A DNA stretch of 64,000 nucleotides from Acinetobacter geminorum (GCF_013009345.1 NZ_JABELE010000005.1:1-64000), one strand, 5' to 3'. Shown: positions 23,915 through 31,981, numbered from the stretch's first letter. Numbers and translations are program-made. The notes: generated from the letters alone by a model not told the origin.

Positions 23915-24355
23915 TTATGATATTCTTAATCTTTTGTCATGTGCATGAAGAAAGAATCTTGCACATCCAACCATGATATTTACTTGTGCCTTAGATTGCT
24001 TCGTGATGATACCCACAGCACTTAATGATCTGTTTTCCACCTTATGTCGAACTAAGCACATCACTGCATATTTAGCCTGATAATCCACTTTTTCTGATCT
24101 TAGGACACTTCGCAACAAAGCCTGTACTTGATCCGCCTCAAAGTCATTAATCTCACATCGAATGTAAGATTTACCTTTTGGAAGCTCTCTGTCTGCTTCA
24201 CGCATTAACCAGTAAATTTGATTGATATGAAGATCATCTGGTAAATCCCCTCCTTTCATGCGCACAGTTTCACACCAAGCGCCGAATTGCTCTAGCCATC
24301 CATCAATTGTGTATTTGTTCCAATCCATTACTGGTGTTACTACTGCCGCATTCAT
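23915..24355 (-). CDS. Possible phage late antiterminator (Q-like)
   Basis: The 146-aa protein begins MNAAVVTPVMDWNKYTIDGW, with WLEQFGAWCETVRMKG and a C-terminal segment, SAVGIITKQSKAQVNIMVGCARFFLHAHD, that could be a helix-turn-helix. It is the last early gene before the late block, the Q position in lambda. Several hairpin terminators downstream would need antitermination. The family is not certain. Confidence 0.5.
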   Translation of the reverse strand: MNAAVVTPVMDWNKYTIDGWLEQFGAWCETVRMKGGDLPDDLHINQIYWLMREADRELPKGKSYIRCEINDFEADQVQALLRSVLRSEKVDYQAKYAVMCLVRHKVENRSLSAVGIITKQSKAQVNIMVGCARFFLHAHDKRLRIS

Positions 24356-24364
24356 ACCATCACC

Positions 24365-24661
24365 CTAATCGTCTAATTCTGCTTTGTTTATAAGTATTGA
24401 GTACATGTCTTTTGAATAGTTTGATATTGGGAACTTCTTGCCGATCAGTTCCGCAAATTCATCATCAAGCTTGCGCACCAGATCCATGTATTGAATTTGC
24501 TTTTCATCAGTCTCACCTGTAGGCCATTCAGGTGTCTTAGCTTGGTACTCCTCTGCCCATGCTTTGACTTGTTCAGCTTTATCTTCATATCGAGTGCGAA
24601 AGAAAGCATGAAAACCTTCTTCGTATTGTTCATATGTCCCAACTTCGTAAAAGACCATCAC
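24365..24661 (-). CDS. Hypothetical protein
   Basis: The 98-aa acidic protein begins MMVFYEVGTYEQYEEGFHAF and contains KLDDEFAELIGKKFPISNYS, a segment weakly like the 74-aa protein at 26027 (NFLELIGDDFPIENR). It overlaps the RuvC-like gene by 4 bp. Unknown function. Confidence 0.6.
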   Translation of the reverse strand: MMVFYEVGTYEQYEEGFHAFFRTRYEDKAEQVKAWAEEYQAKTPEWPTGETDEKQIQYMDLVRKLDDEFAELIGKKFPISNYSKDMYSILINKAELDD

Positions 24662-25110
24662 GCCACCTTCTTCCCTTGCATTCCCCAGATCAACATGCCT
24701 GCGTCACGCTGCTCTTGATTCGTACGCCCTTGCCAACCTGTAATCTTGTTAAACTGCTCTGCATTGAGTTTTGATTTAGTAGGCTTCACCAGTAAGACTG
24801 CTAAGCCTAAAGCCTGTGCTATTTCTGCTAACAAGATGCCTGTTGCATGGTTCATCCCAACGCGTCTAGCAATCTGCTCGTTCACTTGTTTTGAGTGACC
24901 ACCACCTACTCTGAAGTTTGCTTTCTTATTTTCCCAGCCTGCTTCGATCACAACCTTTTTGATGCTGTCCTGTTCATTTCTGAATAGCTCAACAGTTTCA
25001 GGAAAAGTTAGATTTTTGAGTTGAAGATCATTCCCTAGAATGGCAACTCCCGACTTTTCCAAGTCAGGATCGATGCCAATGATGATTTGAGCCTCTTTGA
25101 ATGTGGTCAT
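24658..25110 (-). CDS. RuvC-like Holliday junction nuclease
   Basis: I chose the ATG at 25110, preceded by AGGGAGC. The product begins MTTFKEAQIIIGIDPDLEKSG. The RNase H-fold acidic residues appear at GIDPD (Asp14), KVVIEAGW (Glu about 64) and NQEQRDAGM (C-terminal Asp). The family resolves branched DNA before packaging, as RusA or Rap do elsewhere. It sits in the nin-like region. Confidence 0.72.
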   Translation of the reverse strand: MTTFKEAQIIIGIDPDLEKSGVAILGNDLQLKNLTFPETVELFRNEQDSIKKVVIEAGWENKKANFRVGGGHSKQVNEQIARRVGMNHATGILLAEIAQALGLAVLLVKPTKSKLNAEQFNKITGWQGRTNQEQRDAGMLIWGMQGKKVA

Positions 25111-25121
25111 TGGCAAGCTCC

Positions 25122-25490
25122 CTAGTCGTAGTAATAATCGTCAAGGTTTTCTTCGTTCCAACGCTTCCAAAACTTAGATACACAATCAGAACATCTGCTA
25201 TAAACTGGCCCATGACTACCTTCATCAGGATCTCGATAAGAAGAGAGTTCAGGCACTAACGTTTTGCATCTTGGGCATTGCTCCCATTGAGATTCATCAT
25301 TTCGTTTTTGTTCTTTATAAGCTGTATATTGATCTGAGCATTCCTGGCACATATTTGAATATTCAGCCCCAAAGCTATCTGCTTCTACACAAACTCTTCT
25401 TACCGCAGAACGCTCTGGGTGGTTATGGCAATTAGTACCCCATTCATCATCTTCAACAGATACTGATTGATTTGGTAAATGTGCTGTCAT
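25122..25490 (-). CDS. Zinc-ribbon hypothetical protein
   Basis: The 122-aa protein has three cysteine pairs (CxxC-like: MCQEC, QCPRC, RCSDC) plus a first C/H pair (NCHNHPE). The C-terminus is acidic. It may bind zinc; the target is unknown. It overlaps the coiled-coil gene upstream by 4 bp. Confidence 0.6.
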   Translation of the reverse strand: MTAHLPNQSVSVEDDEWGTNCHNHPERSAVRRVCVEADSFGAEYSNMCQECSDQYTAYKEQKRNDESQWEQCPRCKTLVPELSSYRDPDEGSHGPVYSRCSDCVSKFWKRWNEENLDDYYYD

Positions 25491-26023
25491 AGTCCTTCCC
25501 CCTTGAGCGCTTGCTCTTCCAACTCACCTCTAATTGCCTGCTCAGCCAAATCTAGAGCTGACAACATGCCGTCGTAGTAAGGATTACGATCTTTCTGATA
25601 ATCGCTTTCTGCTCTTGAATAGAGCTTTTCAATTTGTTCTAAGGCACTGTTAATTTGCTTTTTGCGATGAATTGCCAGACTTCTATGTCCTTTGCGACTT
25701 TGCTCATAGAACTCACAATGTCTAGTTTTGATCTGTAATTTACGCTCAAGCTCATCCACCCGCTTTTGCAGCTCTGCTTTCTCATCTCTTAAACCAAGCA
25801 GTTTTTCAGCTTGTGTTTCAATCACTTCGTTTTGATAAACGAGCTTTTGACCTTGCTCTTTTATGTTGTCGTTAAGCATCTGATTTCTGCGTTGCAGCTC
25901 CTCCACTTTCGCTTGCATTGACTGCTGACCAGCTTCATAGGCAATGCGACAGCAATTGGCATGAAGCAGAACCATATTGCCTTGAGTGCCTAACCATTCG
26001 TTAAATGTCATTGGTTTATCCAT
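25487..26023 (-). CDS. Coiled-coil hypothetical protein
   Basis: The 178-aa protein begins MDKPMTFNEWLGTQGNMVLL. A long coiled coil spans residues about 35-125 (VEELQRRNQMLNDNIKEQGQ, EKAELQKRVDELERKLQ). A C-terminal helical domain ends LEEQALKGEGL. Common in Acinetobacter prophages; role unknown. Confidence 0.6.
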   Translation of the reverse strand: MDKPMTFNEWLGTQGNMVLLHANCCRIAYEAGQQSMQAKVEELQRRNQMLNDNIKEQGQKLVYQNEVIETQAEKLLGLRDEKAELQKRVDELERKLQIKTRHCEFYEQSRKGHRSLAIHRKKQINSALEQIEKLYSRAESDYQKDRNPYYDGMLSALDLAEQAIRGELEEQALKGEGL

Positions 26024-26026
26024 TCT

Positions 26027-26251
26027 TCACCCCAATCTATTGAGCTTGTCAGCTTCGTTAATGTGCGCTTCAGTTACTTTGCAGTTAGGCGAAATGCGGT
26101 TTTCTATGGGGAAGTCGTCTCCGATCAGCTCTAGAAAGTTCTCGTGAAGCACCTTTGCGAACTCAGGATGCAATTCTTGTAAACTCCCAACTGGCTCGGG
26201 CAGAGAAGGCACATTCATGGCGACGATGTCTTTTGCTTTAAACTCACTCAT
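26027..26251 (-). CDS. Small hypothetical protein
   Basis: The ATG at 26251, preceded by AAAGGAGCC, gives 74 aa (MSEFKAKDIVAMNVPS). A longer in-frame ORF from 26344 is not used because it would lie inside the methyltransferase. Unknown function. Confidence 0.6.
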   Translation of the reverse strand: MSEFKAKDIVAMNVPSLPEPVGSLQELHPEFAKVLHENFLELIGDDFPIENRISPNCKVTEAHINEADKLNRLG

Positions 26252-26720
26252 GGCTGGCTCCTTTGTCCCACTGGACATCTTTAAGACTTGGACGGAATAC
26301 GACAACACAGCAACCGAATGGCGCATTAGATGAAGAACCACCAAACTTTAAACGCCCACGAATAAAATGGATTTCACGCCCTAAACAATAGTCTTGAAAC
26401 CAGCGTGCATCAGTTCTAACTGGAACCAATGCAACAACTGTATGTCCTTGTTCTGCTGTGTAAGCTGCTTTTGCTATCCAGTCTACGATCTCACGGCCGT
26501 ATGGAGGATTCATCCAGCAAGTACCGGTCCACTCTTGCTTTAAACCGTTTTGTTCTGGGCTAAAGAATCGTTCACACTTTGCATTTTCAGGCAGAGCACA
26601 AACGTCTAAATCAAAGTTAAATACTCGATCCAATTTTTCGAAAAAATCTTGCGGCGTTGACCATACATCTGTTCTATTTTCAGCAAGACCAAACAGCTTG
26701 CTTTGCGCCATTGTGTTCAT
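26244..26720 (-). CDS. Phage DNA N6-adenine methyltransferase (Dam family)
   Basis: The 158-aa protein has NPPY at 71-74 and the flanks of the phage Dam family (STPQDFFEKLDRVFNFDLDVCA, FIRGRLKF, APFGCCVVVF). Methylation can protect phage DNA from host restriction. The start has AAGGAGGCGGT. Confidence 0.83.
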   Translation of the reverse strand: MNTMAQSKLFGLAENRTDVWSTPQDFFEKLDRVFNFDLDVCALPENAKCERFFSPEQNGLKQEWTGTCWMNPPYGREIVDWIAKAAYTAEQGHTVVALVPVRTDARWFQDYCLGREIHFIRGRLKFGGSSSNAPFGCCVVVFRPSLKDVQWDKGASHE

Positions 26721-26893
26721 ACCGCCTCCTTGTAACGTTTAGTAATGGCTTCCTGCTTAAGCTGGTCTAGCATTTTCAGCTTTCTTAATTTCTCGTATAG
26801 GTTCGCTGCTGCTCTTGTTTCTTCATTACGAGTACCGAGGTTGTACGCTCTACGCAGCTTCATCATTGAGTTGTAATCTGCAAATTCGATCAT
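26717..26893 (-). CDS. 58-aa helical protein, easily missed
   Basis: The gene starts in an ATGA overlap with the upstream gene (ATG 26893) and ends in an ATGA overlap with the Dam gene. The product begins MIEFADYNSMMKLRRAYNLG and is helical and basic (KLRKLKMLDQLKQEAITKRY). Its spacing within the operon makes it convincing. Unknown function. Confidence 0.65.
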   Translation of the reverse strand: MIEFADYNSMMKLRRAYNLGTRNEETRAAANLYEKLRKLKMLDQLKQEAITKRYKEAV

Positions 26894-27147
26894 GCTTTCA
26901 GCTCCCCTTTAACATTCAGGATGTCTTTTGCGTATTGAGTTGCCTTGTAATGATTTTTCCCAACACGTTCGAAATATTTCCATTCAACAAATTTTTGAAG
27001 ATTGCTGTAGATGGTTCCTCGATTGAAATCAAACACTGATTCCTTCACGTCTTTGACACTGAAAGGCGCTGATGCATGACAGCCAAACACGAGTAAGCTA
27101 AGCTGGTCATCAAAGTTTAATTTCTTTGTTCTATTTAAAGTTTTCAC
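26890..27147 (-). CDS. Small winged-helix-like protein
   Basis: The 85-aa protein begins MKTLNRTKKLNFDDQLSLLV. The pattern VKDVKESVFDFNRGTIYSNLQKFVEWKYFERVGKN resembles a winged helix (two helices, then a beta wing). A regulatory or replication-linked role is possible. Confidence 0.55.
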   Translation of the reverse strand: MKTLNRTKKLNFDDQLSLLVFGCHASAPFSVKDVKESVFDFNRGTIYSNLQKFVEWKYFERVGKNHYKATQYAKDILNVKGELKA

Positions 27148-28463
27148 GCTGCACCTCTCTCTTCTTCTCGAATAGTCACAAAACGGCAGATATCTAAGCG
27201 GTCCATAACTCGAACTACGCCTTTCTTGCCATGACGATTTTTAGCAACGATTAATTCGGTGACACCTGACGGTAGGTCGTCTTCACCAATGATTGGATTC
27301 GCTAGGATGATTTGGTCTGCATCTTGTTCGATCTGACCTGATTCTTTTAGATCTGATGCTTTAGGGCGCTTGCCTTTCTCAGACTCACGATTAAGCTGTG
27401 CCAATGCGATAACTGGGCAATCAAACTCTTTAGCCAATGCCTTTAAATCACGGCTAATTGAGCTCACTTCCTGGTAACGGTCTTTCTTACTTGGGTCACG
27501 AACCAACTGAAGGTAATCAATTACGATACAGCCAAGTTTCTTGTACTTACGTTTCGCTTTACGAGCCCAAGAATGTATTTCTGCAATTGTCGGCTTTTGC
27601 TTGTCTTCGATATGGATTGGCAAAGAACTGAATCGTCTTTGAGCATCTGCAAATTGAGCCAACATCCCATCAAATAATTCAGCGTTATGAATGTTGTCAT
27701 AAGGAATTTTGGTTAATGCTGAGATGCAGCGGTTTGTGAATGTCTCCACATCCATTTCCGCAGATACAACCAATACAGGCTCGTTGTATCGCACTGCTGT
27801 CTGAATAACTAACATTTGAGCCAGAGTTGATTTACCTGAACCAGGACGACCACCCACGATGCAGAAGTGTCCTTTTTGAATTAATCCAACAAGGTTATCC
27901 AGGTGAGTTAAGTTAAACTTTACGCCTGTGTACTGCTTGTTAGCTTTAGCCTCAGCCTTTTGGATTAAACGATCTGTAGCACGGTTCATAGCCTCTTCAA
28001 ATGTGAAGCTGGTTTTCTCAACATCGTTTGAAGTTTTCTTTCCATCTAGGATGCTTTCTGCTGCAATGTGAACGTCAGGGATTGTTAAGTCTTTAGCAAT
28101 CTCAGCAATGCTTTGACCAATATGCTCAACTTCACGGTGTGCCTTGAACTTGTTTAGTTCTGCAACATAAGACTCCAGGTTGTAAAAGCTTGAAGGCGCT
28201 TCGCTGCTCATTTGAAGCAGGTATTCAGAACCACCCATCAAATGAATTACGTTTTTTTGTTTAAGCTGCTGCTCAACCATAACGAAGTCATAAGGCTTGT
28301 TTTCGTTAGCAAGGTCAGCAATAGCCTGGAAGATTTGCTTATGGCGCTCTGGAAAGAAGCACTCAACATCAAGATCGTTACTTACAACATCAAATGATTT
28401 GTCTACAGTCATCAATGCTGTAAGAACTGCTTGTTCCATAGGGATGTTATGAATATTCGACAT
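27144..28463 (-). CDS. DnaB-type replicative helicase
   Basis: I chose the ATG at 28463 (439 aa). The N-terminal DnaB domain starts IHNIPMEQAVLTALM, and Walker A is GGRPGSGKST in the RecA-like core. Walker B is CIVIDYLQL, followed by LAQLNRESEKGKRPKASDLKESGQIEQDAD. The phage brings its own helicase, so it needs no P-type loader. It is coupled to the initiator (TAATG overlap). Confidence 0.92.
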   Translation of the reverse strand: MSNIHNIPMEQAVLTALMTVDKSFDVVSNDLDVECFFPERHKQIFQAIADLANENKPYDFVMVEQQLKQKNVIHLMGGSEYLLQMSSEAPSSFYNLESYVAELNKFKAHREVEHIGQSIAEIAKDLTIPDVHIAAESILDGKKTSNDVEKTSFTFEEAMNRATDRLIQKAEAKANKQYTGVKFNLTHLDNLVGLIQKGHFCIVGGRPGSGKSTLAQMLVIQTAVRYNEPVLVVSAEMDVETFTNRCISALTKIPYDNIHNAELFDGMLAQFADAQRRFSSLPIHIEDKQKPTIAEIHSWARKAKRKYKKLGCIVIDYLQLVRDPSKKDRYQEVSSISRDLKALAKEFDCPVIALAQLNRESEKGKRPKASDLKESGQIEQDADQIILANPIIGEDDLPSGVTELIVAKNRHGKKGVVRVMDRLDICRFVTIREEERGAA

Positions 28464-29287
28464 TACCAATCCCCCATGTCTGCTTTGAGTTCAGAAGGAT
28501 TGATGTTTTGTGCAACACCGCTAGCTTGTTGGAATAAACGCTCTAAGAGCTTGCAATCACGCTTAACCCACTTCACGAAATTTGAATACATCTGAGTGCT
28601 TGTTACTGCACCAGTGATGATTTTGTTTTCGTAGTGTGGGTTGATTTCAAGAAGTAATTCTTCAACTTGAGCTTGATTGATTTTTGGTAAACCTGATCTT
28701 TGCATCCAAGAATTCAATTGTTGTAAATCTGGTTTCCAGATATTCAGAACTTCATCAACTGGATTTTCTTGTGTGCTCTCCTCTCTATAAATATTTTTAT
28801 ATAATTCTATTGTGTCTTTAGTTTCTAAAGTGCTGGCGCTTTCGTTAGTAAAGTGCTCGCGCTTTACTTTCTGTAGTGCTTTACTTTCTAAAGTGGTATT
28901 GCAGTTTTTAAAGTGCTCGACTAATGACACCTCATTAATTCTGTATTCATTACCCTTTCTTGAATCAGAACTAACAACAGTTACAACGCCTAAATCGGTT
29001 AATTCTTTTAGGCCTTTACGAACTGTAGTAGTGCTTAGTTTTTTAGAACCTTCAAGCTTGCCGCCCTGCAATTGAGAGTAACTTACAAAATCAGTAGTTT
29101 TGTCTTTAAAACCATTGATGCGGTCTTCCAGTTCAGCATACACATTACGTGCTGCATCACTAAGAAATGGACGCACATCACTACGATAAAGACGACTAGA
29201 CATCACATAGCCCTTTTCGAACTTGTCTGTCATCTTGTCCCTACCTTTTGAAATTGGAATAATTTCAGCCTGCTTCAATGCACCCAT
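28463..29287 (-). CDS. O-like replication initiator with winged-helix N-terminus
   Basis: I chose the ATG at 29287 (274 aa). The N-terminal part (residues about 35-115) has a winged-helix pattern, LSTTTVRKGLKELTDLGVVTVV. A linker of about 45 residues carries the DNA iterons described separately. The C-terminus (WKPDLQQLNSWMQRSGLPKI) resembles DnaT/replisome-loading domains. Position before DnaB matches lambda O before P. Confidence 0.7.
   Translation of the reverse strand: MGALKQAEIIPISKGRDKMTDKFEKGYVMSSRLYRSDVRPFLSDAARNVYAELEDRINGFKDKTTDFVSYSQLQGGKLEGSKKLSTTTVRKGLKELTDLGVVTVVSSDSRKGNEYRINEVSLVEHFKNCNTTLESKALQKVKREHFTNESASTLETKDTIELYKNIYREESTQENPVDEVLNIWKPDLQQLNSWMQRSGLPKINQAQVEELLLEINPHYENKIITGAVTSTQMYSNFVKWVKRDCKLLERLFQQASGVAQNINPSELKADMGDW
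28786..28917. other. Candidate phage replication origin (iterons plus AT-rich tract)
   Basis: TAAAGTGCT occurs at 28826-28834, 28849-28857 and 28909-28917, with a variant (TAAAGTGGT) at 28889-28897. Inverted forms (GCGCTTTA 28859-28866, AGTGCTTTA 28875-28883) lie between. One pair forms the 18-bp near-palindrome 28849-28866. An AT-rich stretch (28786-28812) flanks the cluster on the downstream side of the initiator gene. Lambda ori has the same plan: iterons inside gene O next to an AT-rich region. Confidence 0.6.
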
Positions 29288-29445
29288 CAAACACCTCTCA
29301 ATACAAATGCAGCTAAATCAGCTTTCGCTTTAGCCAATGCCATAGAGTTTTCGAGAGTTCGATTAAGCACATAAGCCTCAACCGCTTTTTGAAACAAACT
29401 AATCTTCCGATTTAGTTCAATGTCTGCTAATATTTGATAGTTCAT
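29287..29445 (-). CDS. 52-aa hypothetical protein
   Basis: The ATG at 29445 has GGAGAAGGACC upstream, and the TGA overlaps the initiator ATG (TGATG). The product begins MNYQILADIELNRKISLFQK and is helical. Unknown function. Confidence 0.62.
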   Translation of the reverse strand: MNYQILADIELNRKISLFQKAVEAYVLNRTLENSMALAKAKADLAAFVLRGV

Positions 29446-29486
29446 TTGGTCCTTCTCCGATTGAACACTAAGCCTGATCCACGAAA

Positions 29487-29861
29487 TCAGGCTTTTTCTT
29501 TATATCCAAGCTCAAAACACATGCCGAAATCTTCAATGTCATCTTGAAAAAGATCGTCAATTGTTTGTTTGCTTTCCATCCACGCTTTTGACATCACAAA
29601 AAGCGCATTTAGTTTTTCCTCGCTAATCATTCGATATTTCTTGAGTACAGTTTTGAATCCAAGAACATCCAATAGCACTAAACAGTTCTCAAGCTCAGTC
29701 AAGCCATTGGATTTTCTATCATTTTTCATTCGTGATAATGTGCTTGGATCAATCCCCAACTGTTCAGCAACCTGACTTTGATTGCTTGATGCAAGGGCTT
29801 GCAAAACTCTAGAAACTTCATTTCTAGCCCTTGCACTCAATTCGGTTGATACTTTGCTCAT
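29487..29861 (-). CDS. CII-like transcriptional activator
   Basis: The 124-aa protein has a CII-type helix-turn-helix at residues about 18-52 (VLQALASSNQSQVAEQLGID, PSTLSRMKND). It follows cro in the order cro-cII-O. In lambda CII activates the lysogenic promoters. Confidence 0.75.
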   Translation of the reverse strand: MSKVSTELSARARNEVSRVLQALASSNQSQVAEQLGIDPSTLSRMKNDRKSNGLTELENCLVLLDVLGFKTVLKKYRMISEEKLNALFVMSKAWMESKQTIDDLFQDDIEDFGMCFELGYKEKA

Positions 29862-29871
29862 GGTTTAGTTC

Positions 29872-30072
29872 CTAAGCGGTTAATTGTTCTGAACAATATT
29901 CCTTCCATAAATTTTCTAGTTTTCTTCCTAGATCATATGAAAGGCGTTTCCCACATAACCCGCGCTCTAAATCACTAACGTAATTCTGTGAGCACCCGAT
30001 TTCTGCGGCTATAAATGTCTGAGTAAGACCCTTTTCCCTTAACTCAGAGATCATCTTCTGCCATTGATTCAT
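29872..30072 (-). CDS. Cro-like repressor
   Basis: The ATG at 30072 with GGAGACC upstream gives 66 aa (MNQWQKMISELREKGLTQTF). The helix-turn-helix is TQTFIAAEIGCSQNYVSDLERG. It is the first gene of the minus transcript from the PR-like promoter and faces the CI gene. A longer in-frame ORF extends into the operators and is not used. Confidence 0.78.
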   Translation of the reverse strand: MNQWQKMISELREKGLTQTFIAAEIGCSQNYVSDLERGLCGKRLSYDLGRKLENLWKEYCSEQLTA

Positions 30073-30097
30073 GGGCGGTCTCCGATAATTTTTATTA

Positions 30098-30126
30098 AAT
30101 ATATAGGTTTTCCGATATTTATTCAA
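30098..30126 (-). promoter_or_regulatory. PR-like promoter for the cro transcript
   Basis: On the minus strand TTGAAT (30126-30121) and TATATT (30103-30098) are 17 bp apart, with an operator-like site in the spacer. Confidence 0.68.
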
Positions 30127-30163
30127 TAGCCAAACCGATTGAAATATGTATCAGAATTCCGAT
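30103..30163. promoter_or_regulatory. OR-like operator cluster (three 14-bp sites)
   Basis: The sites are ATAGGTTTTCCGAT (30103-30116), ATAGCCAAACCGAT (30126-30139) and ATCAGAATTCCGAT (30150-30163), centres 23-24 bp apart. Each ends CCGAT; the other half is ATAG or ATCAG. Related sites occur at 32586-32644. A weak plus-strand promoter for cI (TTGAAA 30139-30144, GATAGA 30161-30166) overlaps the third site. Confidence 0.65.
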
Positions 30164-30173
30164 AGAAGTAACA

Positions 30174-30848
30174 ATGGACAAATTTATGGCTACTTTGGGC
30201 GAAAACTTAAAAGCAATTCGCAAAGCTAAGAAAATGACTCAAAAAGAACTGGCTATGAAGTCAGGTGTTAAACAATCTGTAATTTCTGATCTCGAAACAG
30301 GGAATGCCAAATCGACAGGCTCTATACTTGAGTTGGCTACCGCACTTGGTGTTACCGCAGAAGAGTTAAAAAAAGGCATTGTCAGTAAGTTTGATAATAA
30401 CGTTGAGCCTATAACTAAAAAGCTAATTCCCGTTCTTTCTTGGGTGCAGGCAGGAACAATGACATCAGTAGAAGCTATCGATCCTAATAAAATAAATGAA
30501 TGGTTGCCACCCCTTAGTGCAGATGATCCAGATGGATGTTTTTATTTAAGAGTTGTTGGCGTAAGTAATTCCCCAAAATATGAAGAAGGTGACTATATTT
30601 TAGTTAATCCAAACTATCAGGTTTGTGATTTACTTCCTGATGATCTAATTGTTGTTCGAAATAATACAGATGCAACCTTTAAAAAGCTTGTAATTGAAAG
30701 CGATCAGCGCAAATACCTGCAAGCCCTAAATCCTAACTTTCACCCGAATATTATTGAATTTGAAGACGGTATGGAACTGGTAGGCTTGGTTATTGATGCG
30801 TTTAGGCCCCTAGGTGGATCACGCCCAAAGCGTGTTAGAAAAAGTTAA
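30174..30848 (+). CDS. CI-like repressor with LexA-type autoprotease domain
   Basis: This 224-aa XRE plus S24 protein has an N-terminal helix-turn-helix at residues 21-41 (MTQKELAMKSGVKQSVISDL). The cleavage-site-like pair is Ala93-Gly94 (VQAG), the candidate nucleophile is Ser131 in GVSNSP, and the general base is Lys170 in FKKL. With these residues the repressor can be expected to cleave itself under RecA*, so the prophage is likely SOS-inducible. The predicted transcript from the overlapping weak promoter would start at or near the ATG, as in lambda PRM. Confidence 0.88.
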   Translation: MDKFMATLGENLKAIRKAKKMTQKELAMKSGVKQSVISDLETGNAKSTGSILELATALGVTAEELKKGIVSKFDNNVEPITKKLIPVLSWVQAGTMTSVEAIDPNKINEWLPPLSADDPDGCFYLRVVGVSNSPKYEEGDYILVNPNYQVCDLLPDDLIVVRNNTDATFKKLVIESDQRKYLQALNPNFHPNIIEFEDGMELVGLVIDAFRPLGGSRPKRVRKS

Positions 30849-30868
30849 ATTAAGGTTTTAGGTGATAC

Positions 30869-31084
30869 ATGGACAACTCTAAACTACCAATCAACCAGAT
30901 TATTGCTCGCATCAATGATGCTGCGAAACATGGTGAAGCTTTGGTGCTAACAGCCGAAGAAGTGAAGATCCTCTCAAAGGACATTGGTGATAAAGTCTTT
31001 ATTCCAGTCCTTACAAATGAACAAGTAGTGCAGTTGGTAAAAGAAGGAAAGCTTGGACAACGGATTGATAATACAAAAAAGTAA
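30869..31084 (+). CDS. 71-aa hypothetical protein after cI
   Basis: The product begins MDNSKLPINQIIARINDAAK and is a small alpha-beta protein with a basic end (GQRIDNTKK). It is 20 bp after cI and probably co-expressed in the lysogen. Unknown function. Confidence 0.65.
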   Translation: MDNSKLPINQIIARINDAAKHGEALVLTAEEVKILSKDIGDKVFIPVLTNEQVVQLVKEGKLGQRIDNTKK

Positions 31085-31191
31085 AATCGTATGAGTAAGA
31101 AGGGTAGACAGCAACACCCTAAAGCAAATTAAACCGCGGCTCGACACGATTCTATAGAAATTAATGAAGGGTTAAATTTAATCCACAAAAG

Positions 31192-31212
31192 TGCAACTAA
31201 ATTTTAGTTGCA
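31192..31212. promoter_or_regulatory. Perfect 21-bp palindrome, likely HicB operator
   Basis: TGCAACTAAA and TTTAGTTGCA are exact inverted arms around a single central T. It ends 27 bp before hicA. HicB antitoxins with ribbon-helix-helix domains bind such palindromes and repress their own operon. Confidence 0.7.
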
Positions 31213-31239
31213 ATATTTTTTAAATACAAGGAAAATAAT

Positions 31240-31503
31240 GTGACCAAAGCAGAGAAATTATTAGAACGATTTTTCACTAATCCTCCCCCTAAAAATTTTA
31301 AGTGGAATGATTTCGTTACAATGATGGAACGCTTAGGCTTTACTCTAGTATTTAATGGAAGAGGTAGCTCCCATTGCATATTCTACAAAGATAATCCAAA
31401 AATCGTACTTAACTTCTTAAAACCTCATCCAAATGATGAGTTAAAAGTTATTTATGTGAAGAAGGCAAGAGAGTTCCTTAGAGAGCATGGCATTGGAGTA
31501 TAA
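31240..31503 (+). CDS. hicA: HicA toxin (mRNA interferase)
   Basis: The 87-aa protein starts at GTG 31240 with AAGGAAAAT upstream. The HicA fold is shown by FVTMMERLGFTLVFNGRGSSH and the candidate catalytic His45. HicA toxins cleave mRNA when free of HicB. The stop lies one base before the HicB start, toxin-first order as usual for hicAB. Confidence 0.8.
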   Translation: MTKAEKLLERFFTNPPPKNFKWNDFVTMMERLGFTLVFNGRGSSHCIFYKDNPKIVLNFLKPHPNDELKVIYVKKAREFLREHGIGV

Positions 31504-31504
31504 A

Positions 31505-31957
31505 ATGAAAGAAACTTTTAAATATAAGGGCTTTGAAGGCTCAATGGAGTTCAGTTCAGAAGATGAATGCTTAGTAGGCGAGGTCTTATTTATACGTTCT
31601 AAAATCATCTATATCGGTGAAACTTATAGTGAGTTAAAAAAATCTTTTGAAGAGGCTGTTGATGCTTATATTCTCCATTGTGAAGCAAACAATATTAAGC
31701 CAGAGAAACCATGTAGTGGAACCTTTAATGTGAGAGTTGGCACTCATCTTCATCAAGCGGCTATTAAGCTTGCATATCAAAATAACATCTCGCTTAATGA
31801 AGTGGTGATACGAGCCTTAGAGCATTTTCTAGCAACTGAACACTCAGAAAGTAGCAATTTCACAGTTAATTTAAAAAATAGCCCAGTCAATATTATGAAT
31901 ATCTCTCAAAGAAATATTGTTTTACCTAAAAAACGTAATTCAGAATATTTTAATTAA
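31505..31957 (+). CDS. hicB: HicB antitoxin with ribbon-helix-helix C-terminus
   Basis: I chose the ATG at 31505 (MKETFKYKGFEGSMEFSSED), with GGAG upstream; a longer frame starts inside hicA. The N-terminal HicB domain (KIIYIGETYSELKKSFEEAV) precedes a ribbon-helix-helix (GTFNVRVGTHLHQAAIKLAY, NNISLNEVVIRALEHFL). A 35-residue tail follows. It neutralises HicA and likely binds the palindrome upstream. Confidence 0.82.
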   Translation: MKETFKYKGFEGSMEFSSEDECLVGEVLFIRSKIIYIGETYSELKKSFEEAVDAYILHCEANNIKPEKPCSGTFNVRVGTHLHQAAIKLAYQNNISLNEVVIRALEHFLATEHSESSNFTVNLKNSPVNIMNISQRNIVLPKKRNSEYFN

Positions 31958-31981
31958 TTTTTAAAGCTATAAGGATGATCA

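Noticed and set aside
26252..26344. N-terminal extension of the 74-aa protein into the Dam gene
   Set aside because: The ATG at 26251 has AAAGGAGCC; the extension reads like out-of-frame methyltransferase.
31091..31132. 13-codon ORF after the 71-aa gene
   Set aside because: No ribosome site and too short to support.
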